Below the pieces are notes generated by a model. That model saw nothing but the letters and a program-made list of their open reading frames with translations. It had not been told where the DNA came from and ran no database searches. Positions 1-7,637 of a stretch of 36,926 nucleotides of DNA are shown in pieces. Source of the stretch: Desulfobacterales bacterium. GTDB lineage: Bacteria; Desulfobacterota; Desulfobacteria; Desulfobacterales; JAFDCJ01. How positions within the stretch are numbered: the first letter of the stretch is position 1; every line of letters begins with the position of its first letter. The position numbers and the translations under genes are program-made. The DNA is taken from contig JASJCE010000006.1 of the NCBI GenBank assembly GCA_030066155.1, forward strand, positions 1 through 36,926, written 5' to 3'.

Positions 1-227
1 GGGAATCCGTAGCCCTGATGAATGTCCGGCATGGCAAGGGCATACTTGACGGCTCCCGGCAGCGCCGCGGTGTTAATCAGCTGCTCCAGGCTTTTGTCGT
101 TCTTGACGCCTTCCAGTAAAGCGGCATCCGCGTAAAACCGCGCCGGGACCTGCATATCCTCCCGATAGGAGCTGGGGACTTCGTAGACATACTCGTCTAT
201 TTGTTTGAAATCACTGATATTGACCAT
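1..227 (-). CDS. rtcB: RNA-splicing ligase RtcB, 5' part (runs off window)
   Basis: RtcB joins RNA 2',3'-cyclic phosphate or 3'-phosphate ends to 5'-OH ends, using GTP and Mn2+. Reading the minus strand from the ATG at 227 gives an open frame of about 75 codons that leaves the window at base 1. The fragment contains the family's N-terminal landmarks: VPARFYAD near residue 28 and MPDIHQGYGFP at the very end, which is the conserved metal-site region. The catalytic Cys and the guanylylated His lie outside the window. A good ribosome site, GAGGAG, sits at 240-235. An archease gene lies upstream on the same strand, and archease is the known activator of RtcB, which supports the call. Only the N-terminus is visible, so intactness of the rest cannot be judged. 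Confidence 0.9.
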   Translation of the reverse strand, partial: MVNISDFKQIDEYVYEVPSSYREDMQVPARFYADAALLEGVKNDKSLEQLINTAALPGAVKYALAMPDIHQGYGF

Positions 228-367
228 TTGCTTGCTCCTCTGGTTGGTTACTGGATACTGGATAAATTAGCTCATAGTTGATAGTTCATGGGTTATAGCC
301 TGGAAAATGATCCGATCATTAAATCCGCAATCCGCAATCCAATCCGCCAAAGAAACGGCGGACAAGA

Positions 368-613
368 ATCCGCAATCGAAGGCCTCTGTCCTCTGTTTTC
401 TGCCTGCCGCGGCGAAGCTCGACGTGTCGGGTCGTAGCTGAAAGCGAAGCCTGAAGAGCGAAGTCGGAAGCTCGAAGAGCGAAGACAGGTCCTCTGAAAT
501 CTGACTTCTGTGCTCCAAAATCTGTCCTCTGTCCTCTGTCCTCCGTTCTCTGTCTTCTGCCCTTCTGACCTCTGTCTTCTGCCCTTCTGACCTCTGTCTT
601 CTGCCATCTGTCC
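368..613. repeat. 22-bp minisatellite and TCTGTCC-type heptamers between archease and rtcB
   Basis: The 390-bp spacer between archease and rtcB holds no convincing gene. From 549 to 613 a 22-bp unit beginning TCTGTCTTCTGCCC is repeated almost three times in a row (549-570, 571-592, 593-613). Looser TCTGTCC heptamers lie at about 383-400 and 520-548. A GA-rich stretch with recurring GCGAAG lies at 440-490. Open frames through this tract translate to low-complexity sequence and were not called as genes. Confidence 0.85.
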
Positions 614-617
614 TTAG

Positions 618-1067
618 CTACACATCAAAAACAACTACAGCCTTCAGCCCCTCAGCGGTTGGAACGATTTTAAGATTGTGGTAGGTCACCGCTTTAATGT
701 GCTTTTCGATTCGATCGACCCGACGGCCTCGGATGGTTGCAGTCAAACGGGTTGGCGACACCCTTCGTAGTTCGAAATCGTCAAACACCAATGAGTCGGT
801 TTCAGCCCAGAATGCCAGTTCGCTCAACCACTCAACCAGCAGACTTTCGGAATCGACCGCTTCCAACTCAACGTTTTTTTCTTCCGACGGGGCATCACTT
901 TCAGATCCGATTGTCATTAGGCTGTTCATGCCCCGGGCCCCATTAATCAGAAGCTCCGCGAGGTTCGACCCGACTATTTTCAAGGCATTGTCGGCGGTAT
1001 GGTCGACTTCCTCAAAAGGTGCTGGAAGCGGATGTTCTGATTTTTTCATTGACCTTTTTTCAGCCAT
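618..1067 (-). CDS. Archease (RtcB activator)
   Basis: Archease speeds guanylylation of RtcB and allows multiple turnover of the ligase. The 149-residue product is the usual size. It shows the conserved N-terminal VDHTADNALKIVG segment (about residues 21-33, with Asp residues of the metal site), the ELLINGA helix, the LVEWLSELAFWAETD block in the middle and a C-terminal KAVTYHNLKI strand. It is transcribed towards rtcB, which starts about 390 bp downstream. The start is uncertain: the ATG at 1067 has no good ribosome site, whereas the in-frame ATG at 1049 is preceded by AAAAAAGGT and would give 143 residues. The gene pair is the expected RNA-repair module. Confidence 0.9.
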   Translation of the reverse strand: MAEKRSMKKSEHPLPAPFEEVDHTADNALKIVGSNLAELLINGARGMNSLMTIGSESDAPSEEKNVELEAVDSESLLVEWLSELAFWAETDSLVFDDFELRRVSPTRLTATIRGRRVDRIEKHIKAVTYHNLKIVPTAEGLKAVVVFDV

Positions 1068-1311
1068 TAATAGCCAGTCCGTTCAAAACGGGCGGATTTA
1101 TTTCCCGGCAAAATAGCAATAGAAGAAAGCAGTATCGATAAGTCGGCGTGATTGGCGGTTTTTATTTGACGCCCGGACGAAATTTGGTATTCGTAATTAT
1201 CGTTCCGCGGATCTGAATAAGGTTCAAAGCAGGCTGCGAGCTGGTCCGGTTACCGGTCCGTAAATATAAGATTTAACATGTGCTGTGATGTTGTCAAGCA
1301 ACAAAAAAAAC

Positions 1312-1340
1312 TTTACTTATCGGGCCCGGTAATCTATATT
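1312..1340 (+). promoter_or_regulatory. Possible sigma-70 promoter for the sdhAB operon
   Basis: In the 388-bp gap between archease and sdhA, TTTACT at 1312-1317 and TATATT at 1335-1340 are 17 bp apart. They match the -35/-10 consensus at 4/6 and 5/6 positions. The sdhA start is about 115 bp downstream. A small hairpin (TGTTG, TCAAG loop, CAACA) followed by an A-run lies just upstream at about 1289-1310. Nothing else recognisable is present in this gap. Confidence 0.3.
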
Positions 1341-1455
1341 ATTCGACTTAAAATCAAGCAGTTCCTGTGAAGCAATGAAGCTGGGAGCGTCATTCAAATT
1401 TCCGGGTTAGCTTTTGTCTATCCTTTCCTTTATAAATCTAAAAATGAGGTGAATT

Positions 1456-3180
1456 ATGGAACAGCAATTTGATGCCATTGTCGTCGGCGCCGGCCTGGCC
1501 GGACTGCGTGCTGCCATTGAAATCGGCCAGAATGCCCGCGTGGCGGTAATCAGCAAGGTGTTTGCCACCCGTTCGCATTCAGGAGCCGCCCAGGGGGGAA
1601 TCGGGGCGGCGTTGGGCAACGAGGAGGAGGACAACTGGGAATGGCATATGTTTGATACCATAAAAGGCAGCGATTACCTGGGAGACCAGGACGCCATCGA
1701 AACGCTGGCCAAAGATGCACCCCGTACCATTTATGAGTTGGAGCATTTGGGTGTTCCGTTCAATCGAACGGCCGAGGGAAAAATTGCCCAGCGGGCCTTC
1801 GGGGGACACACCAGCAATTTCGGCAAGGCTGCCGTCAAAAGAGCCTGCTACGCTGCTGACCGCACCGGTCGTGTCATTTTGGACACGCTCTGGGAACAGT
1901 GCCTGCAGCGCGAGATACAGTTTTTCGATGAGTTTCAAATTTTGTCGCTGATTGTGCAGGATGGCCGATGTTGCGGCGTCATTGCCTATGAATTGGCCAC
2001 CGGCAAACTGCACACGCTTCGCAGTAAAGCGGTTTTGCTGGCCACCGGTGGAGCCGGCAAGATATTTAAAACGACATCCAACGCATTTGCCTCCACTGGA
2101 GACGGCATGGCCCTGGCCTATCAGGCCGGTGCTCCGCTGGAAGACATGGAATTTGTCCAATTTCATCCCACCGGAATCTATAAACTGGGAATTCTGATCA
2201 GCGAAGCGGCCCGTGGAGAAGGTGGCATTCTGCGCAATAAGGACGGCGAGCGGTTTATGGAACGCTACGCCCCGACAATCAAGGACCTGGCGCCTAGGGA
2301 CATGATTGCCCGCTGCATATTGGAAGAGGTCAGGGCCGGTCGCGGCATTGACGGCAAGGATTACGTTCATCTGGATCTGACCCATCTCGGAGATGATGTC
2401 ATCGGCACCAAGCTGTCGGAGATTATTGGTTTTGCCAAAACTTATGCCGGTGTGGATGCCAAAAAGGAGCCTATTCCGGTGCTGCCCACCTGTCACTACA
2501 TGATGGGCGGCATCGCGGCCGATTCAGATGGACGTGTGGTCGTGGACGATCAAAATACCCCGTTTCCGGGACTTTATGCAGCTGGTGAGTGCGCCTGTGT
2601 ATCGGTTCACGGTGCCAATCGGCTGGGCTGCAACGCCCTGTTGGATACCCTGGTATTCGGCCGGCGGTCGGGCATGGAAATCAGTCGTTTTATCACTAAA
2701 ACCGATCTGCCCGAGCCCACTGTGAATTTTACGGCCAATATCGAGAAAAAAATTGCAGATCTAATGGCTTCCGACGGTCAGGAAAAGGTCGGCGCAATCG
2801 CTGCTGAAATGCAGGAAATGATGATGGACAAGGTCTCGGTATTTCGAACCGCAGACGGCCTTAAAGGGGCTCTGGCAAAGATCGGGGAACTCAAAGACCG
2901 ATACCGCAACATATCTGTGCAAGACAAAGGCAACTGCTTCAACAGAGATCTGCTCGATGCTCTTGAGCTGGGAAATATGCTGGATCTGGCAGAAGTTATT
3001 GCCATGGGAGCCTTGTATCGCGAAGAAAGCCGGGGTGCGCACTCGCGTGAAGATTTCCCCCAGCGCGATGATGAACAGTTTTTGAAGCACACGATGGTTC
3101 GCCGCACGGAGGATGGTCCTCAGATTTTCGATAAACCGGTTACCATTACCCGATTTGAGCCCAAAGAAAGGACGTATTGA
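1456..3180 (+). CDS. sdhA: Succinate dehydrogenase/fumarate reductase flavoprotein subunit
   Basis: Catalytic subunit of complex II, interconverting succinate and fumarate with electrons passed through FAD to the iron-sulfur subunit. The 574-residue length is normal for the family. Visible motifs: dinucleotide-binding GAGLAGLRAA at about 11-20; RSHSGAAQGGIGA at about 39-51, with the His that normally carries covalent FAD; QFHPTGIY in the substrate region; ARGEGGIL with the family's catalytic-region residues; CHYMMGGI; and HGANRLGCNALLDTLVFGRR near residue 390. The start ATG follows AAAATGAGGTGA. No export signal is present, so the catalytic face is probably cytoplasmic. The stop at 3180 is directly followed by the iron-sulfur subunit gene at 3182. 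Succinate oxidation and fumarate reduction cannot be told apart from sequence alone. Confidence 0.95.
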   Translation: MEQQFDAIVVGAGLAGLRAAIEIGQNARVAVISKVFATRSHSGAAQGGIGAALGNEEEDNWEWHMFDTIKGSDYLGDQDAIETLAKDAPRTIYELEHLGVPFNRTAEGKIAQRAFGGHTSNFGKAAVKRACYAADRTGRVILDTLWEQCLQREIQFFDEFQILSLIVQDGRCCGVIAYELATGKLHTLRSKAVLLATGGAGKIFKTTSNAFASTGDGMALAYQAGAPLEDMEFVQFHPTGIYKLGILISEAARGEGGILRNKDGERFMERYAPTIKDLAPRDMIARCILEEVRAGRGIDGKDYVHLDLTHLGDDVIGTKLSEIIGFAKTYAGVDAKKEPIPVLPTCHYMMGGIAADSDGRVVVDDQNTPFPGLYAAGECACVSVHGANRLGCNALLDTLVFGRRSGMEISRFITKTDLPEPTVNFTANIEKKIADLMASDGQEKVGAIAAEMQEMMMDKVSVFRTADGLKGALAKIGELKDRYRNISVQDKGNCFNRDLLDALELGNMLDLAEVIAMGALYREESRGAHSREDFPQRDDEQFLKHTMVRRTEDGPQIFDKPVTITRFEPKERTY

Positions 3181-3181
3181 T

Positions 3182-3895
3182 ATGAAATGCACCTTTATCA
3201 TTTACCGTTTTGATCCAGCGGTGGATAAGGAAAGCCGTTACCAGGAATATACGATAGATGCGGATCCCACCGATAAAATACTGGACTGCCTCAATAAGAT
3301 TCGATGGGAGCAAGACCCCACGCTGGCCTATCGCTACTCATGCGCCCACGGTATCTGCGGTTCGGATGCGCTGGTCATTAACAGCAGAGTCGAGTTGGCC
3401 TGTCAGAAGCTGGTCAAGGATTTTAAAACCGCCAATAATTTTGTAATTGAACCCTTGCCGTTTTTTAGGGTTGTCAAGGATCTGGTGGTCGATCTGGATC
3501 CGTTTTTTGAAAAACACCGTGCGGTCCGACCGTACCTCATCAACGATGAGAAACCACCGGAGGCAGAACGACACCAGGACAGCCAAACCCAGCAATTTTA
3601 TGAACCGGCTCTGGGATGTATTTTGTGCGCCTCCTGCACAGCCTCATGTCCGATAACCCGAACCAATCCGGACTATCTGGGGCCGGCAGCCCTCCTGCGG
3701 GCTTTCCGCTACATTTTTGATTCACGGGATGCCGCTACCGATGAGCGGATCGAAAAAGTCGATTCCAGGGACGGGATCTGGGGCTGCAAATCCCTGTGGT
3801 GGTGTACGGATGTATGTCCCAAGGGCATACCGGTAACCAAGTGCATGGCCCAGATCAAGCGGGTGATCAAGCAGAAGGAGAGAGCCAAGAGTTAA
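3182..3895 (+). CDS. sdhB: Succinate dehydrogenase/fumarate reductase iron-sulfur subunit
   Basis: Electron-transfer subunit of complex II, with 237 residues (the usual size). The plant-type ferredoxin domain has SCAHGICGSDAL at about 56-67 and a further Cys in VELACQ. The Asp in place of one Cys of the [2Fe-2S] site is also found in E. coli SdhB and is not a defect. The C-terminal domain carries CILCASCTASCP for the [4Fe-4S] cluster and WGCKSLWWCTDVCPKGI, which supplies the remaining ligands of the 3Fe/4Fe clusters. The ATG at 3182, one base after the sdhA stop, fits the family N-terminus. A longer frame opening at 3113 would overlap sdhA by 68 bp and was rejected. No sdhC/sdhD anchor gene is adjacent. 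Confidence 0.95.
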   Translation: MKCTFIIYRFDPAVDKESRYQEYTIDADPTDKILDCLNKIRWEQDPTLAYRYSCAHGICGSDALVINSRVELACQKLVKDFKTANNFVIEPLPFFRVVKDLVVDLDPFFEKHRAVRPYLINDEKPPEAERHQDSQTQQFYEPALGCILCASCTASCPITRTNPDYLGPAALLRAFRYIFDSRDAATDERIEKVDSRDGIWGCKSLWWCTDVCPKGIPVTKCMAQIKRVIKQKERAKS

Positions 3896-3923
3896 AATTC
3901 AATTAGGGATTGGGGAGACCATT

Positions 3924-4424
3924 ATGTTCCAACTTAAACCGTTGTCCAAGGACGCCGTTCCGGCGGCTCTTGAAAAAGCATCCTGCTACCGCTACCTTAA
4001 CGAACCTGCCGAAGCGGAAAGTATCTGTTTGGATATTCTGGAGGTAGAGCCGGACCATCAACAGGCGGTGATCACGCTGATTCTTGCATTGACCGATCAA
4101 TTTGATCGAGACCTGGCCAAAACATTTCCCAGAGCCCGGGAGGCTGTGAAGCGACTGGCAGATGAATATTGCCGGATCTATTACCGCGGTATTATCTGTG
4201 AGCGCCGCGCAAAAGTCCATTTTGAACGCGGCGGGCCGGGGTCCGGGCATCTCGCCTACGATTGGTTCAGACAGGCCATGGAGGCTTACGAGAAAGCCAT
4301 CGACAAGCGACTGGCCGGTAACGATGACGCCATATTGAGGTGGAATGCCTGTGCCAGAGCGCTTATGAACAACCCGGTTTTGAAACCGGCGGAACGGGAA
4401 ACCAGAGAATTCATGCTGGAATAG
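3924..4424 (+). CDS. Conserved helical, TPR-like protein in the sdhAB operon
   Basis: 166-residue soluble protein. I do not recognise a named family. The sequence is mainly amphipathic helix. Residues about 12-50 (ALEKASCYRYLNEPAEAESI, then CLDILEVEPDHQQAV) look like tetratricopeptide repeat units, and about 115-150 (AYDWFRQAMEAYEKAI) gives another TPR-like helix pair. No signal peptide or membrane segment is seen. It starts 28 bp after sdhB with a GGGGAG ribosome site, so it is probably co-transcribed. Its placement suggests a role in assembly of, or partnering with, the SdhAB complex, but this is inference from position only. It is followed by about 600 bp of repeats, which ends the operon. 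Confidence 0.75.
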   Translation: MFQLKPLSKDAVPAALEKASCYRYLNEPAEAESICLDILEVEPDHQQAVITLILALTDQFDRDLAKTFPRAREAVKRLADEYCRIYYRGIICERRAKVHFERGGPGSGHLAYDWFRQAMEAYEKAIDKRLAGNDDAILRWNACARALMNNPVLKPAERETREFMLE

Positions 4425-4436
4425 ATGAGGAAAGGT

Positions 4437-5018
4437 AGCAAGGTTCAAGGTTCAGGGTTCCAGGGTTCAGGGGTTCGAAGGTCCAGAGTTTAGGGTTCAG
4501 AGGTTTTGGGTTCTAAGGTCTAAGGGTTCAGCCCTGCTGGTGATAACGCATCGGCCAGTCAAATTAAAAAAAATAACGTCCAACATTGAACGTTGAACGT
4601 CCAACTTCGAATATTGTATTCTTTCATTTTAAAAAGGAGTAACAGGTGACGCCTGTATTGTTTCAGCAAATCTACCTCTGGACATTTTCTGATTCGTTCA
4701 TTTCATAAAGTCAGTAAAGTGAAGCGTCATCCATATTGGACGTTGAAAGTTGGACGTTCGACCTGCCCGCAATGCCTTATAACGGCTGTCAGATTGCCTC
4801 TGACATTGAGCTTTTAGCGCAGTAATAAGGTCAATGGAACTCAATGTGCATGGCAGGCGGGTGTTCGACGGTCAATTTTTTCACGGTTTTGGTCAGACAA
4901 AGTTTCAAATGACTCCGCCGCCGAGACCGAGCATTGATCCTGTACTTGAACGGCAACCCTGAACGTTGAACGGTGAACCTCTGAACCTCAACCGATGGGA
5001 ACCTCTGAACCTCACCAA
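4437..5018. repeat. Heptanucleotide repeat arrays filling the sdh-CNB intergenic region
   Basis: The 609-bp gap contains no credible gene. From 4437 to 4530 degenerate GTTCAGG/GTTCAAG/GTTCTAA heptamers run in tandem. From 4575 to 4610 AACGTCC/AACATTG/AACGTTG units follow. TTGGACG/TTGAAAG units (the reverse complement of the AACGTCC type) occur at about 4736-4762. CTTGAAC, CCTGAAC, CTCTGAACCT and related units occur at about 4946-5018, directly before the next gene's ribosome site. The middle part, about 4770-4940, shows no clear structure. Confidence 0.8.
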
Positions 5019-5033
5019 TTAAAAGGAGGTCGT

Positions 5034-5567
5034 ATGACGTCTAAAAATCCTTTGGCGGGATTTAAATTTTTTGAAAACGTTCAACCGGATGCCCTGGAAG
5101 CGATCAGCAGTACGGGAGAGATTATGGAATTTGCCGCCGGTGAGGTTATTTTTCGCTTTAGCGAACCGGCAACCCATCTGTACGGGCTAATCGAAGGAGA
5201 AGTTGCCCTGAATGTTATCTACACGGATAAAGTACTGAAAACTCAAATTGAATTTGAAGAAGCAATTCAGGCCCATATTGTTGAGGAAGAAAAATCAATA
5301 GTCGTCGATACCGTTCAGCCAGGTCAGGTATTCGGATGGGCATCGGTGGTTGGAGACGACCGACGTACTGTTACCGCCAGATGCAGTGAGGATTGCCGGT
5401 TGATTGCCCTTCCGGCATCTGAATTGAAGAAAATGTTCGAGGAGGACAACACTCTGGGTTACATCGTGATGACGAAAATGGGGGAAATAATTTCCAAACG
5501 CCTTCAAAAAAGAACCGAGAAATTGATTGAAACCTGGGTGGAGGCTTTTGATGTTGATGAAATCTAA
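5034..5567 (+). CDS. Cyclic nucleotide-binding domain protein (no HTH)
   Basis: 177-residue protein built around one cyclic-nucleotide-binding beta-roll. FKFFENVQPDALEAIS at about 9-24 is the usual lead-in helix. It is followed by FAAGEVIFRFSEPATHLYGLIEGEVAL, then VQPGQVFGWASVVGDDRRTVTA at about 100-121, which occupies the phosphate-binding cassette position. A C-terminal helix follows (MTKMGEIISKRLQKRTEKLIETW). There is no helix-turn-helix domain, so it is not a CRP-type regulator. It may be a stand-alone sensor or partner subunit. A charged insertion (EFEEAIQAHIVEEEKS, about 74-89) between the sheets is unusual. The ATG at 5034 has an excellent AAAAGGAGGT site, whereas the in-frame ATG at 4995 lies inside repeat DNA and has none. 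Ligand and target are unknown. Confidence 0.85.
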   Translation: MTSKNPLAGFKFFENVQPDALEAISSTGEIMEFAAGEVIFRFSEPATHLYGLIEGEVALNVIYTDKVLKTQIEFEEAIQAHIVEEEKSIVVDTVQPGQVFGWASVVGDDRRTVTARCSEDCRLIALPASELKKMFEEDNTLGYIVMTKMGEIISKRLQKRTEKLIETWVEAFDVDEI

Positions 5568-5569
5568 AA

Positions 5570-5619
5570 AATGACGAATGAAAATTGAAGATTGACGAAT
5601 GTTGGAAGTCGCTTCGCTC
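5570..5619 (+). repeat. 50-nt dispersed repeat, copy A
   Basis: Begins AATGACGAATGA and ends GGAAGTCGCTTCGCTC. Its reverse complement recurs at 26348-26397 with 48 of 50 bases identical. The first two thirds are GACGAAT/GAAGATT-type heptamers, and the last 16 bases are a distinct tail. A third, degenerate relative ends with ATCGCTTCGCTCTGTC near 13657. Confidence 0.9.
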
Positions 5620-5651
5620 AGTCATTTTTATCAAATCGATAGAATGCCTTA

Positions 5652-5692
5652 CTTCGATATTCGACATTCAGTATTCGATATTCGATATTCGC
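5652..5692. repeat. ATTCGAT heptamer array
   Basis: About six consecutive ATTCGAT, ATTCGAC and ATTCAGT units lie between copy A of the 50-nt repeat and the 3' end of the acyl-CoA dehydrogenase gene. Confidence 0.8.
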
Positions 5693-5762
5693 TTTTCCAA
5701 AGTTTCTCTCTCGATCAGACCGGCTGTTTTTTAGCCGGAGGCCGCGCTTATATGAGACTACA

Positions 5763-6917
5763 CTAATCGCCTGCGTCCCAGCGTTTCATCAGTTCCCGAA
5801 AAATAATCAATTTCTGTACATCCTGGGTGCCTTCGCCCAGAGATGAACCCCAGGTGTCCATGGGGTACTTGTGAACCGGATGCTCATGAACGACCGAGGC
5901 CGCGCCGAAAATATCTGCCGCCCAAAGGGTCACCTTCCGCGCAACTTCTACCGCCAGATACTTTGCCAGGGATGCCGCCTGGCGAAAGTTCTTTTCCCGT
6001 TCCATCTGCCAGCACGCTTTCCAGATCATGAGGCGGGCGGATTCTATTTCGGCGTAGAATTTTGATATTTCAAATGCCTTGGCTTGAAATTCCGTTATCG
6101 GTCGGCCAAATATTTTGCGTTTGCGCATGTGATTGACGGCCAGGTTGAAGGCGCCGACTGCACCTCCCAGCGTTAAAGCCGCGATCGGCACCCGGCTGCG
6201 GGTAAAAATCTCAAGCACCTGCTGCAGACCCCGGCCCCGGACTCCCAGAAGATGGCCATCCGGCACGAAAACGGTATCGAATTTGAGCCGGGTCAGATCC
6301 GATGGTATCCAAACCTGTTTGTTCAGTTTGGTTCGGCGAATGTTTTCCTGGTTTAGATTCACCAGATACATGGACAGGCGATTGTTTCTGGCGGCCTGAG
6401 GGTCCGATACGGCGGTAATGACACCCAGATCGGCGACGAAGCCGTTGGTTACGTAAGCTTTGGTGCCGTTCAGGATCCAGCCGCCGTCGGCTTTTTCAGC
6501 GGTCATGGAAATGCCGGCGACGTCGCTTCCCGCCAAATTCTCGGTATTGCCCAGACACATAACTGAACTGCCCCGGGTTGCCGCTTTGCCGTAGGCCTGA
6601 TGGTGATCCCGGGAGCCAAACAAATATAACCCCATCAACCCCAAATCAACATGGGCCAGTGCGGCAATCGCGACTCCCGGCGAGACAATTGCGAGTTCTT
6701 CGGCAACCAGGGCTTCCATCAAGGTCGATTCGCCCTGGATTTGCCCGTCCTTAAACTTCAGCCCATACCATCCGTTTTCTCCCATTTGCTGAAAAAAAGC
6801 CCGGGGTATTGCTCCCTGGCGGTTCCAGGATCTCAGATTGGGTATAATTCTGCTGTTGATGTAGTCCTTGAATCGAGAAAGGCTGTTGGTCAACTCGTTT
6901 GGAATGGCAAAATCCAT
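5763..6917 (-). CDS. Acyl-CoA dehydrogenase family protein
   Basis: FAD enzyme that introduces an alpha-beta double bond in an acyl-CoA, passing electrons to ETF. The 384 residues match the family. An N-terminal helical domain (residues 1-110) is followed by the beta domain with CLGNTENLAGSDVAGI and GGWILNGTKAYVTNG, a family hallmark. The C-terminal helical domain has the usual dimer segment MRKRKIFGRPITEFQAKAFEI and the LGEGTQDVQKLIIFREL tail, whose EGT Glu is at the catalytic-base position of medium/short-chain enzymes. The ATG at 6917 is preceded by GGGAG at normal spacing; an upstream in-frame TTG at 6947 is less likely. No ETF or thiolase gene is near, so the acyl substrate cannot be predicted. 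It is a single-gene unit facing the repeats at 5570-5692. Confidence 0.93.
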   Translation of the reverse strand: MDFAIPNELTNSLSRFKDYINSRIIPNLRSWNRQGAIPRAFFQQMGENGWYGLKFKDGQIQGESTLMEALVAEELAIVSPGVAIAALAHVDLGLMGLYLFGSRDHHQAYGKAATRGSSVMCLGNTENLAGSDVAGISMTAEKADGGWILNGTKAYVTNGFVADLGVITAVSDPQAARNNRLSMYLVNLNQENIRRTKLNKQVWIPSDLTRLKFDTVFVPDGHLLGVRGRGLQQVLEIFTRSRVPIAALTLGGAVGAFNLAVNHMRKRKIFGRPITEFQAKAFEISKFYAEIESARLMIWKACWQMEREKNFRQAASLAKYLAVEVARKVTLWAADIFGAASVVHEHPVHKYPMDTWGSSLGEGTQDVQKLIIFRELMKRWDAGD

Positions 6918-7249
6918 TGTCGGCTCCCAGTGGAAAAGTTTAGACAAAAAAATAAAACAGACTCGATGGAAAACAAGGATACTGCATATTTCAATGTAAA
7001 ATACATGCTTTACCCTATTTACAAGCCCGATGGTTCTGTTAAAACTATATCCATAATTTAGCCAAAATATCCGTCACCAACACAGATAAATGGATCAATC
7101 ACATAGTTCTTATTCTCCAGCAGGGCCAAAGTGAACCTGATGGTACTGGTGCGCTTTGAAAAGTATATAAATTTCAACTTATTGTGCTGGAATTTGATAC
7201 GCTGACCCTTAACATTTTTGGCCTTAACGGGTGACAAAGGAGAATGGTA
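6918..7249. other. Gap between acyl-CoA dehydrogenase and khpA
   Basis: 332 bp between two divergently oriented genes, so it should contain both promoters. No strong consensus boxes, repeats or terminators stand out. A 31-codon frame (6966-7061) ends in ordinary-looking sequence, but it has no clear ribosome site and no recognisable relative. Confidence 0.4.
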
Positions 7250-7480
7250 ATGAAGGATCTGATCGAACGAATCGCCCAGGCTCTTGTGGACAATCCTGAG
7301 GAAGTTATGGTGACAGCGATAGAAGGAAACCAGGCAACCGTATTAGAATTAAAGGTGGCGAAAGAGGACCTCGGTAAAATCATTGGAAAGCAAGGCCGCA
7401 CCGCAAGATCGCTGCGTACCATTTTAGGCGCTGCATCAGCCAAGGTGAGAAAACGGGTGGTTTTGGAGATCGTCGAATAA
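7250..7480 (+). CDS. khpA: KH-domain RNA-binding protein (KhpA/YlqC family)
   Basis: 76-residue single KH domain that binds RNA in the cytoplasm. In Firmicutes KhpA partners KhpB and affects division and small-RNA/mRNA interactions. The sequence has the typical start [21 protein letters not shown] and the GXXG loop in [19 protein letters not shown] at about 44-62. The ATG at 7250 is chosen over the one at 7244 because AAGGAG ends only one base before the first but seven bases before the second, and the family begins MK(D/E)L. Unusually, it stands alone. In many bacteria khpA lies between rpsP and rimM, and neither is here. Confidence 0.93.
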   Translation: MKDLIERIAQALVDNPEEVMVTAIEGNQATVLELKVAKEDLGKIIGKQGRTARSLRTILGAASAKVRKRVVLEIVE

Positions 7481-7637
7481 GATCACCGTCGCTCCGGCTA
7501 TCTCAACCAGCAATCAAGTCCAACTCGGCTGATGTTTTCTCCTGCAGAATTATCCCATTTTCAAAAAATTGGTTCTCTGAGCCAGGTCAGAGTAAATTGG
7601 CTTTGCCGTGAACCTGCATAGCGGAATGATGGAATAC

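Noticed and set aside
267-607. Two minus-strand frames of about 80-100 codons between archease and rtcB
   Set aside because: They translate tandem repeats (GQKTEDRGQ-like low complexity) and have no ribosome site.
1289-1310. Hairpin TGTTG-TCAAG-CAACA with an A-run as a minus-strand terminator
   Set aside because: Only a 5-bp stem, and no minus-strand gene ends there; more likely incidental to the sdh promoter region.
1579-2496. 305-codon minus-strand frame inside sdhA
   Set aside because: Antisense shadow of a well-recognised gene; product is without family features.
6966-7061. 31-codon frame with KYMLYPIYKPDGSV
   Set aside because: No clear ribosome site or relative; most of the longer frame containing it overlaps the 5' part of the acyl-CoA dehydrogenase gene on the other strand. 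Could be a remnant but cannot be supported.
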